Source: Sphingobacterium multivorum
Lineage (GTDB): Bacteria; Bacteroidota; Bacteroidia; Sphingobacteriales; Sphingobacteriaceae
Length of the DNA: 64,000 nucleotides
Reading direction: 5' to 3'
Assembly: GCF_900457465.1 (NCBI RefSeq)
Contig: NZ_UAUU01000006.1
Location: 1 to 64,000 of the forward strand
The position numbers were made by a program, and so were the translations under genes. The notes under the pieces were generated by a model. The model was not told where the DNA came from. It made no database searches and was given only the letters and a program-made list of their open reading frames with translations. This document shows positions 9,257-18,286 of this stretch, piece by piece (positions within the stretch are counted from its first letter, which is position 1; each line of letters begins with the position of its first letter).

Positions 9257-9742
9257 ATGACAACCAACCCCATTAAGGTATATACAGTAGTTTCAAAAGA
9301 AGTAAAAGAAGATCCAGATTTATTCACCAATCTGGAAGGTGTCTTCTCAACATATGAAAAAGCACAGGAATATATTGATCACTTCTTTGGTAATGCTAAA
9401 TATGGTTATCGATCTATTGTTACGACCTATTTAGACCCCTTTCAGGAAGAAATCCAAAATAATGATTCTTATTATAGCATATCATCTCAATTAATAGGGC
9501 CGCATTTAGAAGTTGAGATCTGTAAAACTTCTTTTGCTGTTGTCCTCTCCGAAGTTGAACAATTGCGTATCGATCCGGCCACCTCAGAGAAACCCTTGGA
9601 ATTAAACCTGCACTGTTTTGCTGCTTCTGAGGAAAAAGCAATGGAAAAATTCGAAAAATTAGCACAAGACTATGCAAAAGAACACAAGCTTCAATTTCAA
9701 ATTAGCCCTTTTCGCATTGCAGATTCGGACCAATGCTATTAG
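9257..9742 (+). CDS. Hypothetical cytoplasmic protein, 161 aa
   Basis: I do not recognise this family. It has no signal peptide or membrane segment, is acidic, and has alternating beta and helix character (KVYTVVSKEV near the start; EEKAMEKFEKLAQDYAKEH near residues 125-143). An internal Tyr-rich segment YEKAQEYIDHFF resembles helices in small alpha/beta proteins. It stands alone and converges on the Crp/Fnr gene, with only 32 bp between the stop codons. The ATG follows an AT-rich leader without a Shine-Dalgarno sequence, usual for this phylum. The frame is clean and codon use matches the neighbours, so it is probably a real gene. Confidence 0.7.
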   Translation: MTTNPIKVYTVVSKEVKEDPDLFTNLEGVFSTYEKAQEYIDHFFGNAKYGYRSIVTTYLDPFQEEIQNNDSYYSISSQLIGPHLEVEICKTSFAVVLSEVEQLRIDPATSEKPLELNLHCFAASEEKAMEKFEKLAQDYAKEHKLQFQISPFRIADSDQCY

Positions 9743-9774
9743 CCTTCAATTGCAATGAAATTATAGCAAGAGAT

Positions 9775-10374
9775 TCAGGGAAGTATTTTTTTACGGATTT
9801 CACTTAAATATTCTGGCGTAAATCCCAGATACGAAGCAATCAGGTATTGCGGAACACGTTGTACAAACTGCGGATATTTACGGAGCATATCATGGTAGAA
9901 TTCTTCTTTAGATTTAGAGAATAGATATTTAACCCGCATTTGCGCAGCAGCATAAGCCCTTTGGTAGACAAATCGAAAATAACGCTCCATGATCGGAAAT
10001 GCAGCTACCAATTTTTCTTGATTTTCTTGACTGATATAAACTAAATCTGAGGTCTCTACGGCCTGAATGTAAAATGACGTAACAAGCTTATGTTCGAAAG
10101 CCATATTGTCCGTAATCCACCAATTTTCTATGGCAAATTCAGTCGTTTGTTCGACTCCCTTTTCATTAACAAAGAATTTACGGAGAATACCTTTCAATAC
10201 AAAAAAATGGTATCTACACACTTGGTCCTCCTCCAGTATATTTTCTTTTTTCGCGACCGTTTTGGTCTTAAAGTAATGCAATATTTCTTCTAATTCGACC
10301 GGATCGATAGCGACAAATTTCTTTATATGTTCTTTCAGTTTTTCCAACAGTCTGTCAATTTTTTGTACAGACAA
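9775..10374 (-). CDS. Crp/Fnr-family transcriptional regulator
   Basis: This 199-residue protein has an N-terminal cyclic-nucleotide-binding-like beta-barrel (about 25-120; CRYHFFVLKGILRKFFVNEKG). A dimerisation helix (YRFVYQRAYAAAQMRVKYLFS, near 140-160) and a winged-helix region with recognition part PQYLIASYLGFTPEYLSEIRK follow. Bacteroidota encode many such short Crp-like regulators that often do not bind cAMP. It has no Fe-S cysteine cluster, so it is not an oxygen-sensing FNR. It is a single gene and no operator or target can be assigned. The frame is intact. Confidence 0.88.
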   Translation of the reverse strand: MSVQKIDRLLEKLKEHIKKFVAIDPVELEEILHYFKTKTVAKKENILEEDQVCRYHFFVLKGILRKFFVNEKGVEQTTEFAIENWWITDNMAFEHKLVTSFYIQAVETSDLVYISQENQEKLVAAFPIMERYFRFVYQRAYAAAQMRVKYLFSKSKEEFYHDMLRKYPQFVQRVPQYLIASYLGFTPEYLSEIRKKILP

Positions 10375-10741
10375 AGCTACTCATTCATTTTATCATAAAA
10401 AATACATGCGGCACCATTTCAAATAAGCTCGAAGAGCAAGGCTGGGAAAATAAATTCAAGTAATGGATGTCATCGATATCAAAGAAAAGGACCTCATGTC
10501 CATGTTAACACCAAAATTGAAGGAATGACAGCACATTGTGACTAGTGTTCCTAAAAAGGATTCTAACAGAAAATCAGCCCGCCATTAAAATAGGCGGGCT
10601 GATTCGCATTTATGGTATCCAATACGGTTTATCAGAAAACAACCTTACTATACTAACGTAAAATTCGAACTTTTCGTACTTTATTTACTTAATCCGTAAA
10701 ACCAATCTACAAAGCCGCAATCTCCTGCTAAAAAGCGCCAT
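10375..10741. other. Intergenic region between Crp-like gene and RNA-repair operon
   Basis: About 370 bp without a supported gene. It contains a strong hairpin (10572-10604, listed separately) and a short open stretch ending EEQGWENKFK with a stop near 10463, which may be the tail of a lost gene. The promoter of the minus-strand Crp/Fnr gene must lie at its left edge. Confidence 0.4.
10572..10604 (-). terminator. Rho-independent terminator of RNA-repair operon
   Basis: A perfect 12-bp stem AATCAGCCCGCC / GGCGGGCTGATT (10572-10583, 10593-10604) with a 9-nt loop. Read on the minus strand, the second arm runs into TTTTCTGTT, a U-rich tail, about 140 bp downstream of the kinase gene. Confidence 0.75.
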
Positions 10742-11851
10742 CTATTCCGTAATGTAGTGAACCTCATGCGCCTCTGTCAACTGCGGAACTTCCAAATTAT
10801 GAAGCATTTTATCCAATACAACATCGGGCAGTGGATATTCCCGATCGTTATTCTGCGTGCGCCAAATCTTGTAGGGTTTTTCAACGTACAACAATTTCAC
10901 GTAGGCTTGATAGCTGACAAAAAGATCGATCAATTGTTTTCGCATCTGGGAAGTTATATTAGTGGCATTCCAGATAAAATCCTGTCCGCAGCGTAAGTAT
11001 TTTTTTGCCTGCTCTTTTGCTTCCTGTACAACCCATCCGTTTCTCTTTTTATCGGTCGGATCAATGCGATACTTGCGTCTGATGTCGTCCAGACTAATAA
11101 CGGGGAGGTCGGTATTCATTGCTAAAATATGATAATCTTTGCCCATTCCCGGCAAACCTGAAAGTACAGTCACCGTGGATTTGAATATATCAAAAGGCAC
11201 ATAACCAACATAACTATCGTTTCCATTAAAATATGTAAATCGTGCATTTTCAGATAAAAAAGAACGCGTGGCATCCCAGCAGCCAATCTCTTTACTATAC
11301 AGTTCGAACATATCCAATGCATAGAGCAAATTATCCAAATCGCCACAATACCTTCCTTTAGCATCAGCTTCGGCCAACAACTTAAGTTGACTCATATTGA
11401 CACATAGTGACGCTTCCAAGGCGCTCTTCATCGGATCGGCTTTTTCCATCAACCATAATGGCAACCCATGATAGCGTACCAATGCGACAATTTCCTCCCG
11501 TAATGCAAAAGGGGTCTCCACATCACGAAATAAAATCTCCCGTGTGGTCTGTGCTCCTTTTTTGGCATGATTTGGTGAACTGATACGACCATCGGCAGCG
11601 ACAACTGTCGTCGATCTCTTCTCGACATCATGCAATAAAGCGGAAGCCCAGAGGAGCTCCTGCTTTTGTTCATCCAGATTCCGATATTCAGGCAATGCTT
11701 CCAGCTGCTGTAATACCATTTGGGTATGAATCGCGACATTCCCTTCGGCATGATGTAAAGGATCCTGTTGTACCTGTTCCATATCCCTGACCCAAGAAAA
11801 TTGTTTCGCTAAAGCCGACCAATCCTTATTTGTTGCTATTGTCCATTCCAT
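10742..11851 (-). CDS. HD-domain phosphoesterase / polynucleotide kinase (RNA end healing)
   Basis: Bifunctional end-healing enzyme of 369 residues from the chosen start. The N-terminal HD domain (about 30-200) shows H33/H34, H42, the H74-D75 pair and H128, which would coordinate metal for 2',3'-cyclic-phosphate or 3'-phosphate removal. The C-terminal kinase domain has the P-loop GLPGMGKD (232-239), ISLDDIRRKY, and the lid WNATNIT with a following Arg, which phosphorylate 5'-OH ends. This arrangement matches HD-Pnk enzymes known from Runella. The start at 11851 is chosen because AAAGGAGGG lies 7 nt upstream; an upstream in-frame ATG at 11905 is inside the ligase gene. It overlaps the ligase gene by 16 bp, so the two are co-translated. 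Confidence 0.88.
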   Translation of the reverse strand: MEWTIATNKDWSALAKQFSWVRDMEQVQQDPLHHAEGNVAIHTQMVLQQLEALPEYRNLDEQKQELLWASALLHDVEKRSTTVVAADGRISSPNHAKKGAQTTREILFRDVETPFALREEIVALVRYHGLPLWLMEKADPMKSALEASLCVNMSQLKLLAEADAKGRYCGDLDNLLYALDMFELYSKEIGCWDATRSFLSENARFTYFNGNDSYVGYVPFDIFKSTVTVLSGLPGMGKDYHILAMNTDLPVISLDDIRRKYRIDPTDKKRNGWVVQEAKEQAKKYLRCGQDFIWNATNITSQMRKQLIDLFVSYQAYVKLLYVEKPYKIWRTQNNDREYPLPDVVLDKMLHNLEVPQLTEAHEVHYITE

Positions 11852-12549
11852 GAATAATCCCTCCTTTCCCAAATCATTTTTGCTCTTCGCCATGATTTTG
11901 TCCAATGTTCGTCGGTCTGCACATGTCCTTTTCTAACGTATTTAAAAACATTGTGCTGAAATTCGCTGACGGCATATGCATCAGCATTCCTGCAGACTAC
12001 CCCCTCCATCGTACATGCTTCTTCAGTTTTAGGATCAACCGATGCAAATATAGAAGACTGCATGGCCAAATTTTCGACTGAACACCGAAGGTCAAACTCG
12101 GTCAAATCCTTTACCATGTCGAGTTTCAAAACGGGTACGGTCGGCAAATCAAATAAACTGGCATAAAAAGTAACTTCTTCCCATGAAAGCCACTGATCTT
12201 TAATTCGAGCGGCAAAAACATAATAATAATGTTCAAGTTGCATATACTCAATCGAATGCACAGCATAAAGATTTTCACCAAAAAACTCCAAATCACCTAG
12301 ATCGTTTTTTAATCTGGACCAATGCTCCCGAAGCTGGGCCGTCCATGGCGACGTGGTTGGAGCTGCATGAGATCGTGCAAATACTCCACGCCGTGAAAGG
12401 CAATTATTTTCGCCATCTAATTTTTCTGTAAATAACAGTTGATGGAAAGATTGCATATCCTTCCAATAATATTGATTAAAACGATCGTCGCTGCTTGTCC
12501 CTGGCGAAAATGGGAAATGATAGGTACGACCATATTTTGTTGATTCCAT
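11836..12549 (-). CDS. ATP-dependent RNA ligase family protein
   Basis: This 237-residue nucleotidyltransferase has the ordered ligase motifs: motif I TEKLDGEN with adenylated Lys43, motif Ia FARSHAAP, motif III FFGENLYAVHSIEY (about 89-102), motif IV MEGVVCR (about 182-188) and motif V FKYVRKGHV (about 205-213). It would seal 3'-OH and 5'-phosphate RNA ends in the cytoplasm. It is the first gene of a two-gene operon with the end-healing HD-Pnk, so together they can cleanse and seal broken RNA such as nuclease-cut tRNA. It is compact and lacks a large C-terminal domain. A hairpin lies in its leader (12597-12627). Confidence 0.88.
   Translation of the reverse strand: MESTKYGRTYHFPFSPGTSSDDRFNQYYWKDMQSFHQLLFTEKLDGENNCLSRRGVFARSHAAPTTSPWTAQLREHWSRLKNDLGDLEFFGENLYAVHSIEYMQLEHYYYVFAARIKDQWLSWEEVTFYASLFDLPTVPVLKLDMVKDLTEFDLRCSVENLAMQSSIFASVDPKTEEACTMEGVVCRNADAYAVSEFQHNVFKYVRKGHVQTDEHWTKSWRRAKMIWERRDYSWNGQ
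11859..11867 (-). promoter_or_regulatory. Strong Shine-Dalgarno for the HD-Pnk gene
   Basis: AAAGGAGGG on the minus strand ends 7 nt before the ATG at 11851. Such a perfect site is unusual in Bacteroidota. It lies inside the ligase coding region and decides the start of the downstream gene. Confidence 0.75.
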
Positions 12550-12596
12550 TTTTAAAATTTAAATCCATACTAAAAAATTGAAGACATAGGCATTGG

Positions 12597-12627
12597 GTAA
12601 ACAAATCGGGTAAATCCCGTTGTTTAC
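12597..12627 (-). promoter_or_regulatory. Hairpin in leader of RNA-repair operon
   Basis: GTAAACAA (12597-12604) pairs with TTGTTTAC (12620-12627), and inner CGGG/CCCG pairs close a TAAAT loop, leaving a two-base bulge. It sits about 48 bp upstream of the ligase ATG. It could be an operator dyad or an mRNA structure; there is no U-tract, so it is not a terminator. Confidence 0.45.
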
Positions 12628-12812
12628 TTTCTTCCTAAATATCGACAATGCATTACATGACTTTAAATTTTAAAAATTGACAACACAAATGATCTGTTGC
12701 TACAAAAGTATACAATTTATTTTAAAAACATAAATACGCTCCCTTAACCTTTTGACAGCGCCGCCCCTTCCCTACTTTCTAATCAGCCTTGATTAGTCAA
12801 AAAACGCGTCAA

Positions 12813-13490
12813 TTAATATAATTTCAATTCAGTGTATGTCGTTCCAATGGGAATAACCCTGTCTGCTACCCAAATTTGGGTTTTGTCGAACTTCATCATT
12901 TTACTTCGTGCGACGATAAATGCTCTGTGACAACGAACAAATTCGCCCTTCGGGAGCAGTTCCAGCAGCTCGCTAATGGTAATTCTAGAACTAACGCATT
13001 TATTATCGTTCAAATGTATTTGGGTGTAATTGCCTGATGCTTCAATATACAGGATACGGTCGAATTCAACTTTAACATGTTCATAACCATCTTTGACGAA
13101 CAGATAGTCTTTGTTATGCTGTAGCTTTTTTGCCCGAAGGCTATACAATTCGCTCGCCTTGTTGCAGGCTTTCAAAAACCTGCTCATAGAAAATGGTTTA
13201 AGCAAGTAATCGATGGCGTCGAGCTCGAAACTCAATAGCGCATGCTCAGAATAAGCCGTCGTAAAAATCACCATTGGCGAAGTATTCAAACTGCGCAGAA
13301 ACTCTATTCCTGAAATATCTGGCATTTTTATATCTAAAAAGATAAGGTCCACCTGCTCCTTCTGGAGATAATCAATCGCCATAAACGCATCCGTAAATGT
13401 ACTTTTTAATTCAATAAAAGGGACTTTAGCTATATGGTGTTCAATAACCTGCAGTGCCACAGGTTCATCATCTATCGCGATGGCTATCAT
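12813..13490 (-). CDS. LytTR-family response regulator
   Basis: This 225-residue protein has an N-terminal receiver domain (1-120) with acidic D7/D8, phosphoacceptor D53 in LIFLDIKMPD and the conserved Lys in LLKPF. A C-terminal LytTR DNA-binding domain (about 130-225) follows, with FVKDGYEHVKVEFDRILYIEASGNYTQIH in two stretches and GEFVRCHRAFIV. It is the output of the LytS-like kinase at 16437-17942. The original order on the minus strand is kinase, thioredoxin-like protein, regulator, and only 5 bp separate it from the thioredoxin-like gene. The middle gene is now split by an IS, so polar effects on this gene are likely. Confidence 0.93.
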   Translation of the reverse strand: MIAIAIDDEPVALQVIEHHIAKVPFIELKSTFTDAFMAIDYLQKEQVDLIFLDIKMPDISGIEFLRSLNTSPMVIFTTAYSEHALLSFELDAIDYLLKPFSMSRFLKACNKASELYSLRAKKLQHNKDYLFVKDGYEHVKVEFDRILYIEASGNYTQIHLNDNKCVSSRITISELLELLPKGEFVRCHRAFIVARSKMMKFDKTQIWVADRVIPIGTTYTELKLY

Positions 13491-14668
13491 AACAATTATT
13501 GATTTAAAATCTGATCTATTTGGTCATACAGTTGTTTTCCATTACTTGGTCGAAGAGCCTTTTCCACAACTAATTTTCCTGTTTTATCAAATATAAAATA
13601 TTGCGGATAATATTCGGCTTTGTCTTTTGCATTTAGCAGTAATTCCTTCCAAAAGGGCTCAATCTGTTTCCTATTTTTACGTAAATGGATTCCGGTTAAA
13701 TTGTTGACGCGTATAAAGTCTTTCCAGTCCTGATCGCGATGGTCTTCATCCATATCCAAATAAACGAAGGCAATATCTTTATCCATGTATCTTTTCTTCA
13801 GTTCAGGTGTATACTTCAATTCAAACTTGCAGGGACCACACCAGGTTCCCCAAACATCCAAATAGACCACTTTTCCTTTCAATTCAGCAATCAGGTCGTC
13901 GATCGATGAGATAGGTTGATCATCTTCAATCAACCGAATGTGTTTGTTGTGTTTATTCGCCACCAAAAGAGCGTCAAGATCGGCAATATAGCTTTCAACA
14001 AGCGGCGTATGCTTATCTTTTGGAAATATCTTCCAATGTGCTCCTGCCAATGCTTTTAAATGCGTTAAGTCCTTGTCATGATATAGATTGACCAATTGTT
14101 GAAAATTGTATTTTTCTACGATAGGCTTGGAGAAATTATTTAAAGCACCGATAAACCGCCAATAATCTTTACTATAGATAGTCATTAATCTATTTGCACT
14201 GTCTAAGCTTATCCCGAAATAAGGGATTGGTTCACTAGACGGAATTTTCTCGGCCCGAATCTTAACAAATGCTTTCGTTTCCAAATAACGCAGGTAATTG
14301 TCAAGGAAAGAATAAAAAGAAGGGCCTCCAAAGTCGTCCTGTAAATTAATAAGTGCTTTTCCAAACAGCTCTAGAACCAAACTATCTGCGGTAGACTTTG
14401 GGCAATTCAGCGACACGGGCAAAATCGTTTAGATGGTTCATTCGTTGCGCGTAAAACTCAGTACGTATATAGTTTTTTAGTGAGGAAGACAATGGACTAG
14501 TTTGGATCACTTTATTGATTTGATTGCAATCCGCTAAAAAGGGAATTAACACTTGCTGTCTCAACTGAGCCAAAGAGCATTGAGCAAGATTATTTACGTT
14601 CGGGGCCTTCATAAAAAAAGGTACTGTTATAAATTCCAAATATTTAGACAAAAAAGTATTTTTGTATT

Positions 14669-15736
14669 CTAAAGAAGTTCAGCTACTGAACTATCTTGCG
14701 TAGTCTCGGTTTTCGGATCGAGACTACCTCTTTGGTAGTTTTCAATAAATTCAGTATCGTTTTTCCAAAGCGTATAAATCAACACTAAGAGTTTCCGCTG
14801 TATTGCCACCTGTCCAATCATTTTCGATGCCTTATTGTTTTTATTGATTCTGATATAAGTTTCTTTTAATGCTTCATTGTACCTACAGGCCACCATCGCT
14901 GGGAAATAAAGTGCATTTCTGATATATCTGTTTCCTTTCTTGGAGATCCTAGTCTTGCCTTTAATCGAGGTGCCAGATTCTCTTTGCACTACATCATAGC
15001 CTGAATAGCTAACCAATTGTTTTGAACTATGAAACTGCTCAAAACCCATTGTTTCAGCTAATATCGTTGCTACCGTAATCAATCCTACACCTTTTATCGT
15101 CAAAACCTTTCTGACATGCTCCTTCAGTACATCTTCCTTTTCGATAGCTTTCTTAATTTCTTTCAGGCATCTTTCGATTTCCTTATCTATCTCAGTAATG
15201 AGTTTTTTGTTGCTCTTGGTAATAAATACTTGGATATCATGTGCGCAGTCCTTGCTGTGACTAATATTGCCAAGTGTTGTCTTTTGTTCCTGAAGCTGAA
15301 CATAGTAACGAGTTAGATTCCTGAGCTGCAAGAGTGTGCTTGGTGGTGGGGACCACAACTTATGAACTCTCTCAATACCAAACTGACTTAGAATTCGCGC
15401 ATCAACTGCATCTGTTTTTGTTTTCACATTAAGACTAGAGAAATAGTGTTTTGAGGTGTTGGGAAGCACAACATGAACCCTTTTTTTGATTTTGTATAGA
15501 TGGTGGGCCAGGTTCTCATAATAAACGCCTGTGGCTTCCATGAGAAATACTAGCTCCGAATCTGATACAATCAGACCTTTCACCCAACGTAATAATTGAT
15601 TGAAGCCTTTACTATCATTACCAAAGTCCAGGACCTTTGAGAACGTTAATTTGCCATCTTCCGCCTGTTGACATAAACAAGCTGTAAAGGTTGATTTTGA
15701 GATATCTATCCCAATGCATTGCTTTCTAATAGCCAT
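14669..15736 (-). CDS. IS110-family transposase (DEDD recombinase)
   Basis: This 355-residue protein begins with the RuvC-like DEDD domain: Asp in CIGIDISKSTF (near 10), Glu in LMEATGVYYENLAHHLY, and the paired Asp in KTKTDAVDARILSQFG. A coiled-coil-like middle follows, and then the C-terminal Tnp domain with GVGLITVATILAE, LVSYSGYDVVQRESG and ISKKGNRYIRNALYFPAMVA, which includes the catalytic Ser region. Members use a guide (bridge) RNA to pick target and donor DNA. The frame is intact, so the element may be active. Confidence 0.95.
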   Translation of the reverse strand: MAIRKQCIGIDISKSTFTACLCQQAEDGKLTFSKVLDFGNDSKGFNQLLRWVKGLIVSDSELVFLMEATGVYYENLAHHLYKIKKRVHVVLPNTSKHYFSSLNVKTKTDAVDARILSQFGIERVHKLWSPPPSTLLQLRNLTRYYVQLQEQKTTLGNISHSKDCAHDIQVFITKSNKKLITEIDKEIERCLKEIKKAIEKEDVLKEHVRKVLTIKGVGLITVATILAETMGFEQFHSSKQLVSYSGYDVVQRESGTSIKGKTRISKKGNRYIRNALYFPAMVACRYNEALKETYIRINKNNKASKMIGQVAIQRKLLVLIYTLWKNDTEFIENYQRGSLDPKTETTQDSSVAELL

Positions 15737-15948
15737 AATTAAGAATTTAAATCATATTGACTCAATTCTCCTTCGTCTATCCTTTTGTTTTATTCAAGCT
15801 CGCTTCGCGGCCTTAAGTACTGTTCAGACTCCTGAGAATAAAATCGTGTGGGCGAAACCTTTTTTACGGTATAACTCAAAGTTTACCTAGCCACTTCTGG
15901 CCTCACACGAACAGCCAATATATTTTGCATAACAACAATATAATGACC
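15737..15948 (-). ncRNA. Candidate IS110 bridge RNA region
   Basis: The 212-bp non-coding left end precedes the transposase on the minus strand, where bridge RNAs of IS110 elements are encoded. It can fold: TCGTGTG (complement of 15904-15910) pairs with CACACGA (complement of 15844-15850), enclosing a GCCA-GAAG-TGGC hairpin at 15890-15901, and a further GGCCGCGAAGCGAGC element lies at about 15800-15815. The placement is known for the family; the folding is my inference, and the guide loops were not assigned. Confidence 0.5.
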
Positions 15949-16436
15949 TTTTTAAAATTCTCAGTAAAAATAAAAGGCACTTCATCGTGTTTTATTTGCT
16001 GTATAATTTTGTTTTCTGTCAAAGCACTACCGTCTGTAAATACGATCGTAGTGTCGGTTAAATTCAGGATAAGATCTTTACCGGGGCTTAATAACAAGGT
16101 TTGAAATACACTGCTGTAATTTAGAGTCGCGGATTTTCGAGCTGTTATTGGCAGTGCGACCTCAAATGTGCCATCGCTGGCAACGGTTATCCGTTGCGAA
16201 TTTTCTTTATAAAAACCAAAAACAAGAGGAATATTAATTTCCAAGGCCTTGTTTGGATCATAATTCCAAATCTTACCGCTCAATTTAAATTGAGCATGAC
16301 TGCTTAGACAATACAAGGTCATAAGCAAAAAAACAAGTATTTTTTTCATTGCTGTTAATTAAGAAACCAATAAATCAGGTGAATAATTGATTAAAAGATA
16401 ATGGAACTAGTTAGATTTAAATAACACTAGCCATCT

Positions 16437-17942
16437 TTAAATATGTAAAGTTAAATGGATAAAAAATTCATTGGCATTTTCACGTATCATCAGTTCATGT
16501 CGATCTCGATATAGCAATGAAAGACGTTGGCGTACATTCTCCAAACCGACACCACTTTTTAGTTTTTCGGGATCACGATCACTTTTCGGATTAATGCTAT
16601 TACTCACATCGAAAAACAAAACCTGGTCTCGCACTTGCAAAGATATTTTAATATAAGACGATTTCTGAAGGCTTATACCATGCTTAAATGCGTTCTCAAC
16701 GAAAGGGATCAGCAACATAGGGGTAATTTGATAATTTTCAAACTGCTCTTCTATTTCCGTTATAATGGTAATTTTGTCTGACATCGAAGTCCGCAGGGTC
16801 TGTAAAGCGATGTAATTATTCAGGTATTCTATTTCACGCGTCAACGAGATTTTATCTTGCGTATTTTCATGAAGCATAAACCGCATCATATCGCCCAATC
16901 GCTGAATTCCCTCCCCTGTCCGTTCGGCTTTTTCCTGTAATGCCGTGCCATACAATGTGTTTAAGGCATTAAATAAAAAGTGTGGATTTATTTGGGATTT
17001 CAGAAAAGTCAGATTTGCGTCCGACTGACCGAGCTCCGTACGTAAGGAGGCAATTTCGTTGTGACGCATTAAACGTTTTTTAAAGAGAAACCAGGAAAGC
17101 GGAACGCTAACCAATAATTGCGTGGGTAAATGAAACATGGCAACGATAAAGATCACTTCACCGTTCTGGTTAAAGAAGAATAGGGCCAATATGCTTAATG
17201 GTATAACTAAAACCAAACTCACCGCAGCGATAATCCAAAAGAAGTCGCGGAATTTCTTTTCTTTTTCATGTAATTTTGGCAACAAATAGTATAAGGAATA
17301 GATTACGATACCAACCGCAGACAACACGACCAAAGTCCATAACACCGAAAGTTGGTAATGCGAGTGAGATATGATCAAAAAAAACAATCCGATAAACCAA
17401 AAGCCAATTCCAAAGGCCAAATCCATTTTTAGCTGCTTTTGTATAGCCGGGTTTTCAACCCTGTTTTTAAGCAGATAGCTGATCAAAAATTGCATGCAGG
17501 TGTATAGAGAAATTACGATTGTCCATAGAACTGCTTGTGTTAAGGACTTAAAAAACATGCTATTGTAGCCTCTTTGAATACTATCAAAATCCATAAGCTC
17601 ATAGGTATGGCTATAGGTCCGGCATACACCTAAAATCAGTCCGGATATCAAGATCAGAGCAGCTAGTAATGAATAATTCAACAGCTCCCGTTTTCTATTG
17701 ATGAGCGCAGGAATAAGAACAAAATTTAATGCGAGAAACATCAAATATAGAAGCAGATAATAGCTAAACTTGGGTACAAAAAAATTAAAAAAATAAGAGT
17801 AGTTTATTTTCTGACCAATGAAATAGTTATGCATACCACTATCATCCCGATTGTTTGTATCAACAAGCAAAGCATAAACAACAGCGACAAATACGACAGT
17901 TGCCATCCAAAATTCTATTTTTCTTACGTCTTTCAATTTCAT
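16437..17942 (-). CDS. LytS-like sensor histidine kinase (His_kinase family)
   Basis: This 501-residue membrane kinase has about eight hydrophobic segments in residues 10-290 (for example FFVPKFSYYLLLYLMFLAL and LLAALILISGLILGV). The His_kinase domain follows, with SQINPHFLFNALNTL (phosphoacceptor His321), an E-rich dimer helix and an ATPase part with PFVENAFKHGI (N box) and SGVGLENVRQRLSLLY (G box). It should phosphorylate the LytTR regulator at 12813-13490. The signal is unknown. It is the first gene of the kinase, thioredoxin-like, regulator operon, with 87 bp to the next gene. Confidence 0.93.
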   Translation of the reverse strand: MKLKDVRKIEFWMATVVFVAVVYALLVDTNNRDDSGMHNYFIGQKINYSYFFNFFVPKFSYYLLLYLMFLALNFVLIPALINRKRELLNYSLLAALILISGLILGVCRTYSHTYELMDFDSIQRGYNSMFFKSLTQAVLWTIVISLYTCMQFLISYLLKNRVENPAIQKQLKMDLAFGIGFWFIGLFFLIISHSHYQLSVLWTLVVLSAVGIVIYSLYYLLPKLHEKEKKFRDFFWIIAAVSLVLVIPLSILALFFFNQNGEVIFIVAMFHLPTQLLVSVPLSWFLFKKRLMRHNEIASLRTELGQSDANLTFLKSQINPHFLFNALNTLYGTALQEKAERTGEGIQRLGDMMRFMLHENTQDKISLTREIEYLNNYIALQTLRTSMSDKITIITEIEEQFENYQITPMLLIPFVENAFKHGISLQKSSYIKISLQVRDQVLFFDVSNSINPKSDRDPEKLKSGVGLENVRQRLSLLYRDRHELMIRENANEFFIHLTLHI

Positions 17943-18286
17943 GTTATTTGTTTTGATAAGACAATATTAACTGAAATGAAAACATAACACAGAAAAATGT
18001 GACGAATACCACCAAAAATGTGATGAATCAAATGTTTCTTCATCTTATAGCTGGGATTCTATTGTTGTTCTTATAAAATAGCATTTGATTTTACTATCTT
18101 TAAGCTGAAAAGTATCAAACCAGCTTTATTAACTTTATTCAAAAAAACACTACATAATTAATCCACTGTTTCAAACATTCACGTCCGATTTTTGCGGCAA
18201 CTGTTACGGGCAAATAGCGAAGATTGCACAAAGGCATTGGGCTGTCGAATGGTCATAAATACAGGTTTTAAAAAATAATTGATCAT
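17943..18286. other. Divergent intergenic region
   Basis: 344 bp between the minus-strand kinase and a plus-strand DUF2007 gene. It is AT-rich and must hold both promoters. TATCTTTA-like -7 candidates exist near 18091 but are not convincing. No gene, repeat or terminator was seen. Confidence 0.4.

Larger units (their letters stand above)
14664..15948 (-). mobile_element. IS110-family insertion sequence
   Basis: The element of about 1.29 kb interrupts the thioredoxin-like gene. Outer bases are TTTTT on both sides (14659-14663 and 15949-15953); these may be a short duplication or shared target bases, so the ends are uncertain by up to 5 bp. No terminal inverted repeats are obvious, as is typical of the IS110 group. 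The long non-coding part lies upstream of the transposase (15737-15948) and almost none downstream, the arrangement of IS110 rather than IS1111 subgroup elements. Confidence 0.85.
13496..16349 (-). pseudogene. TlpA-like thioredoxin-fold protein, split by IS110 element and frameshifted
   Basis: Three pieces make one gene. 16349 to about 15954 carries a signal peptide (MKKILVFLLMTLYCLSSHAQ) and a DUF4369-like beta domain. After the IS110 element the frame resumes near 14658 as TFLSKYLEFITVPFFMKAP. A one-base excess near 14400 (GCCCAAAG where GCCAAAG is expected) shifts the frame into PKSTADSLVLELFG, which continues to 13496. The C-terminal part is a thioredoxin fold with the redox motif WGTWCGPCKFELKYTP. 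Such proteins reduce disulfides in the periplasm. It lies between a sensor kinase and its regulator. As given it is non-functional. Confidence 0.88.
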
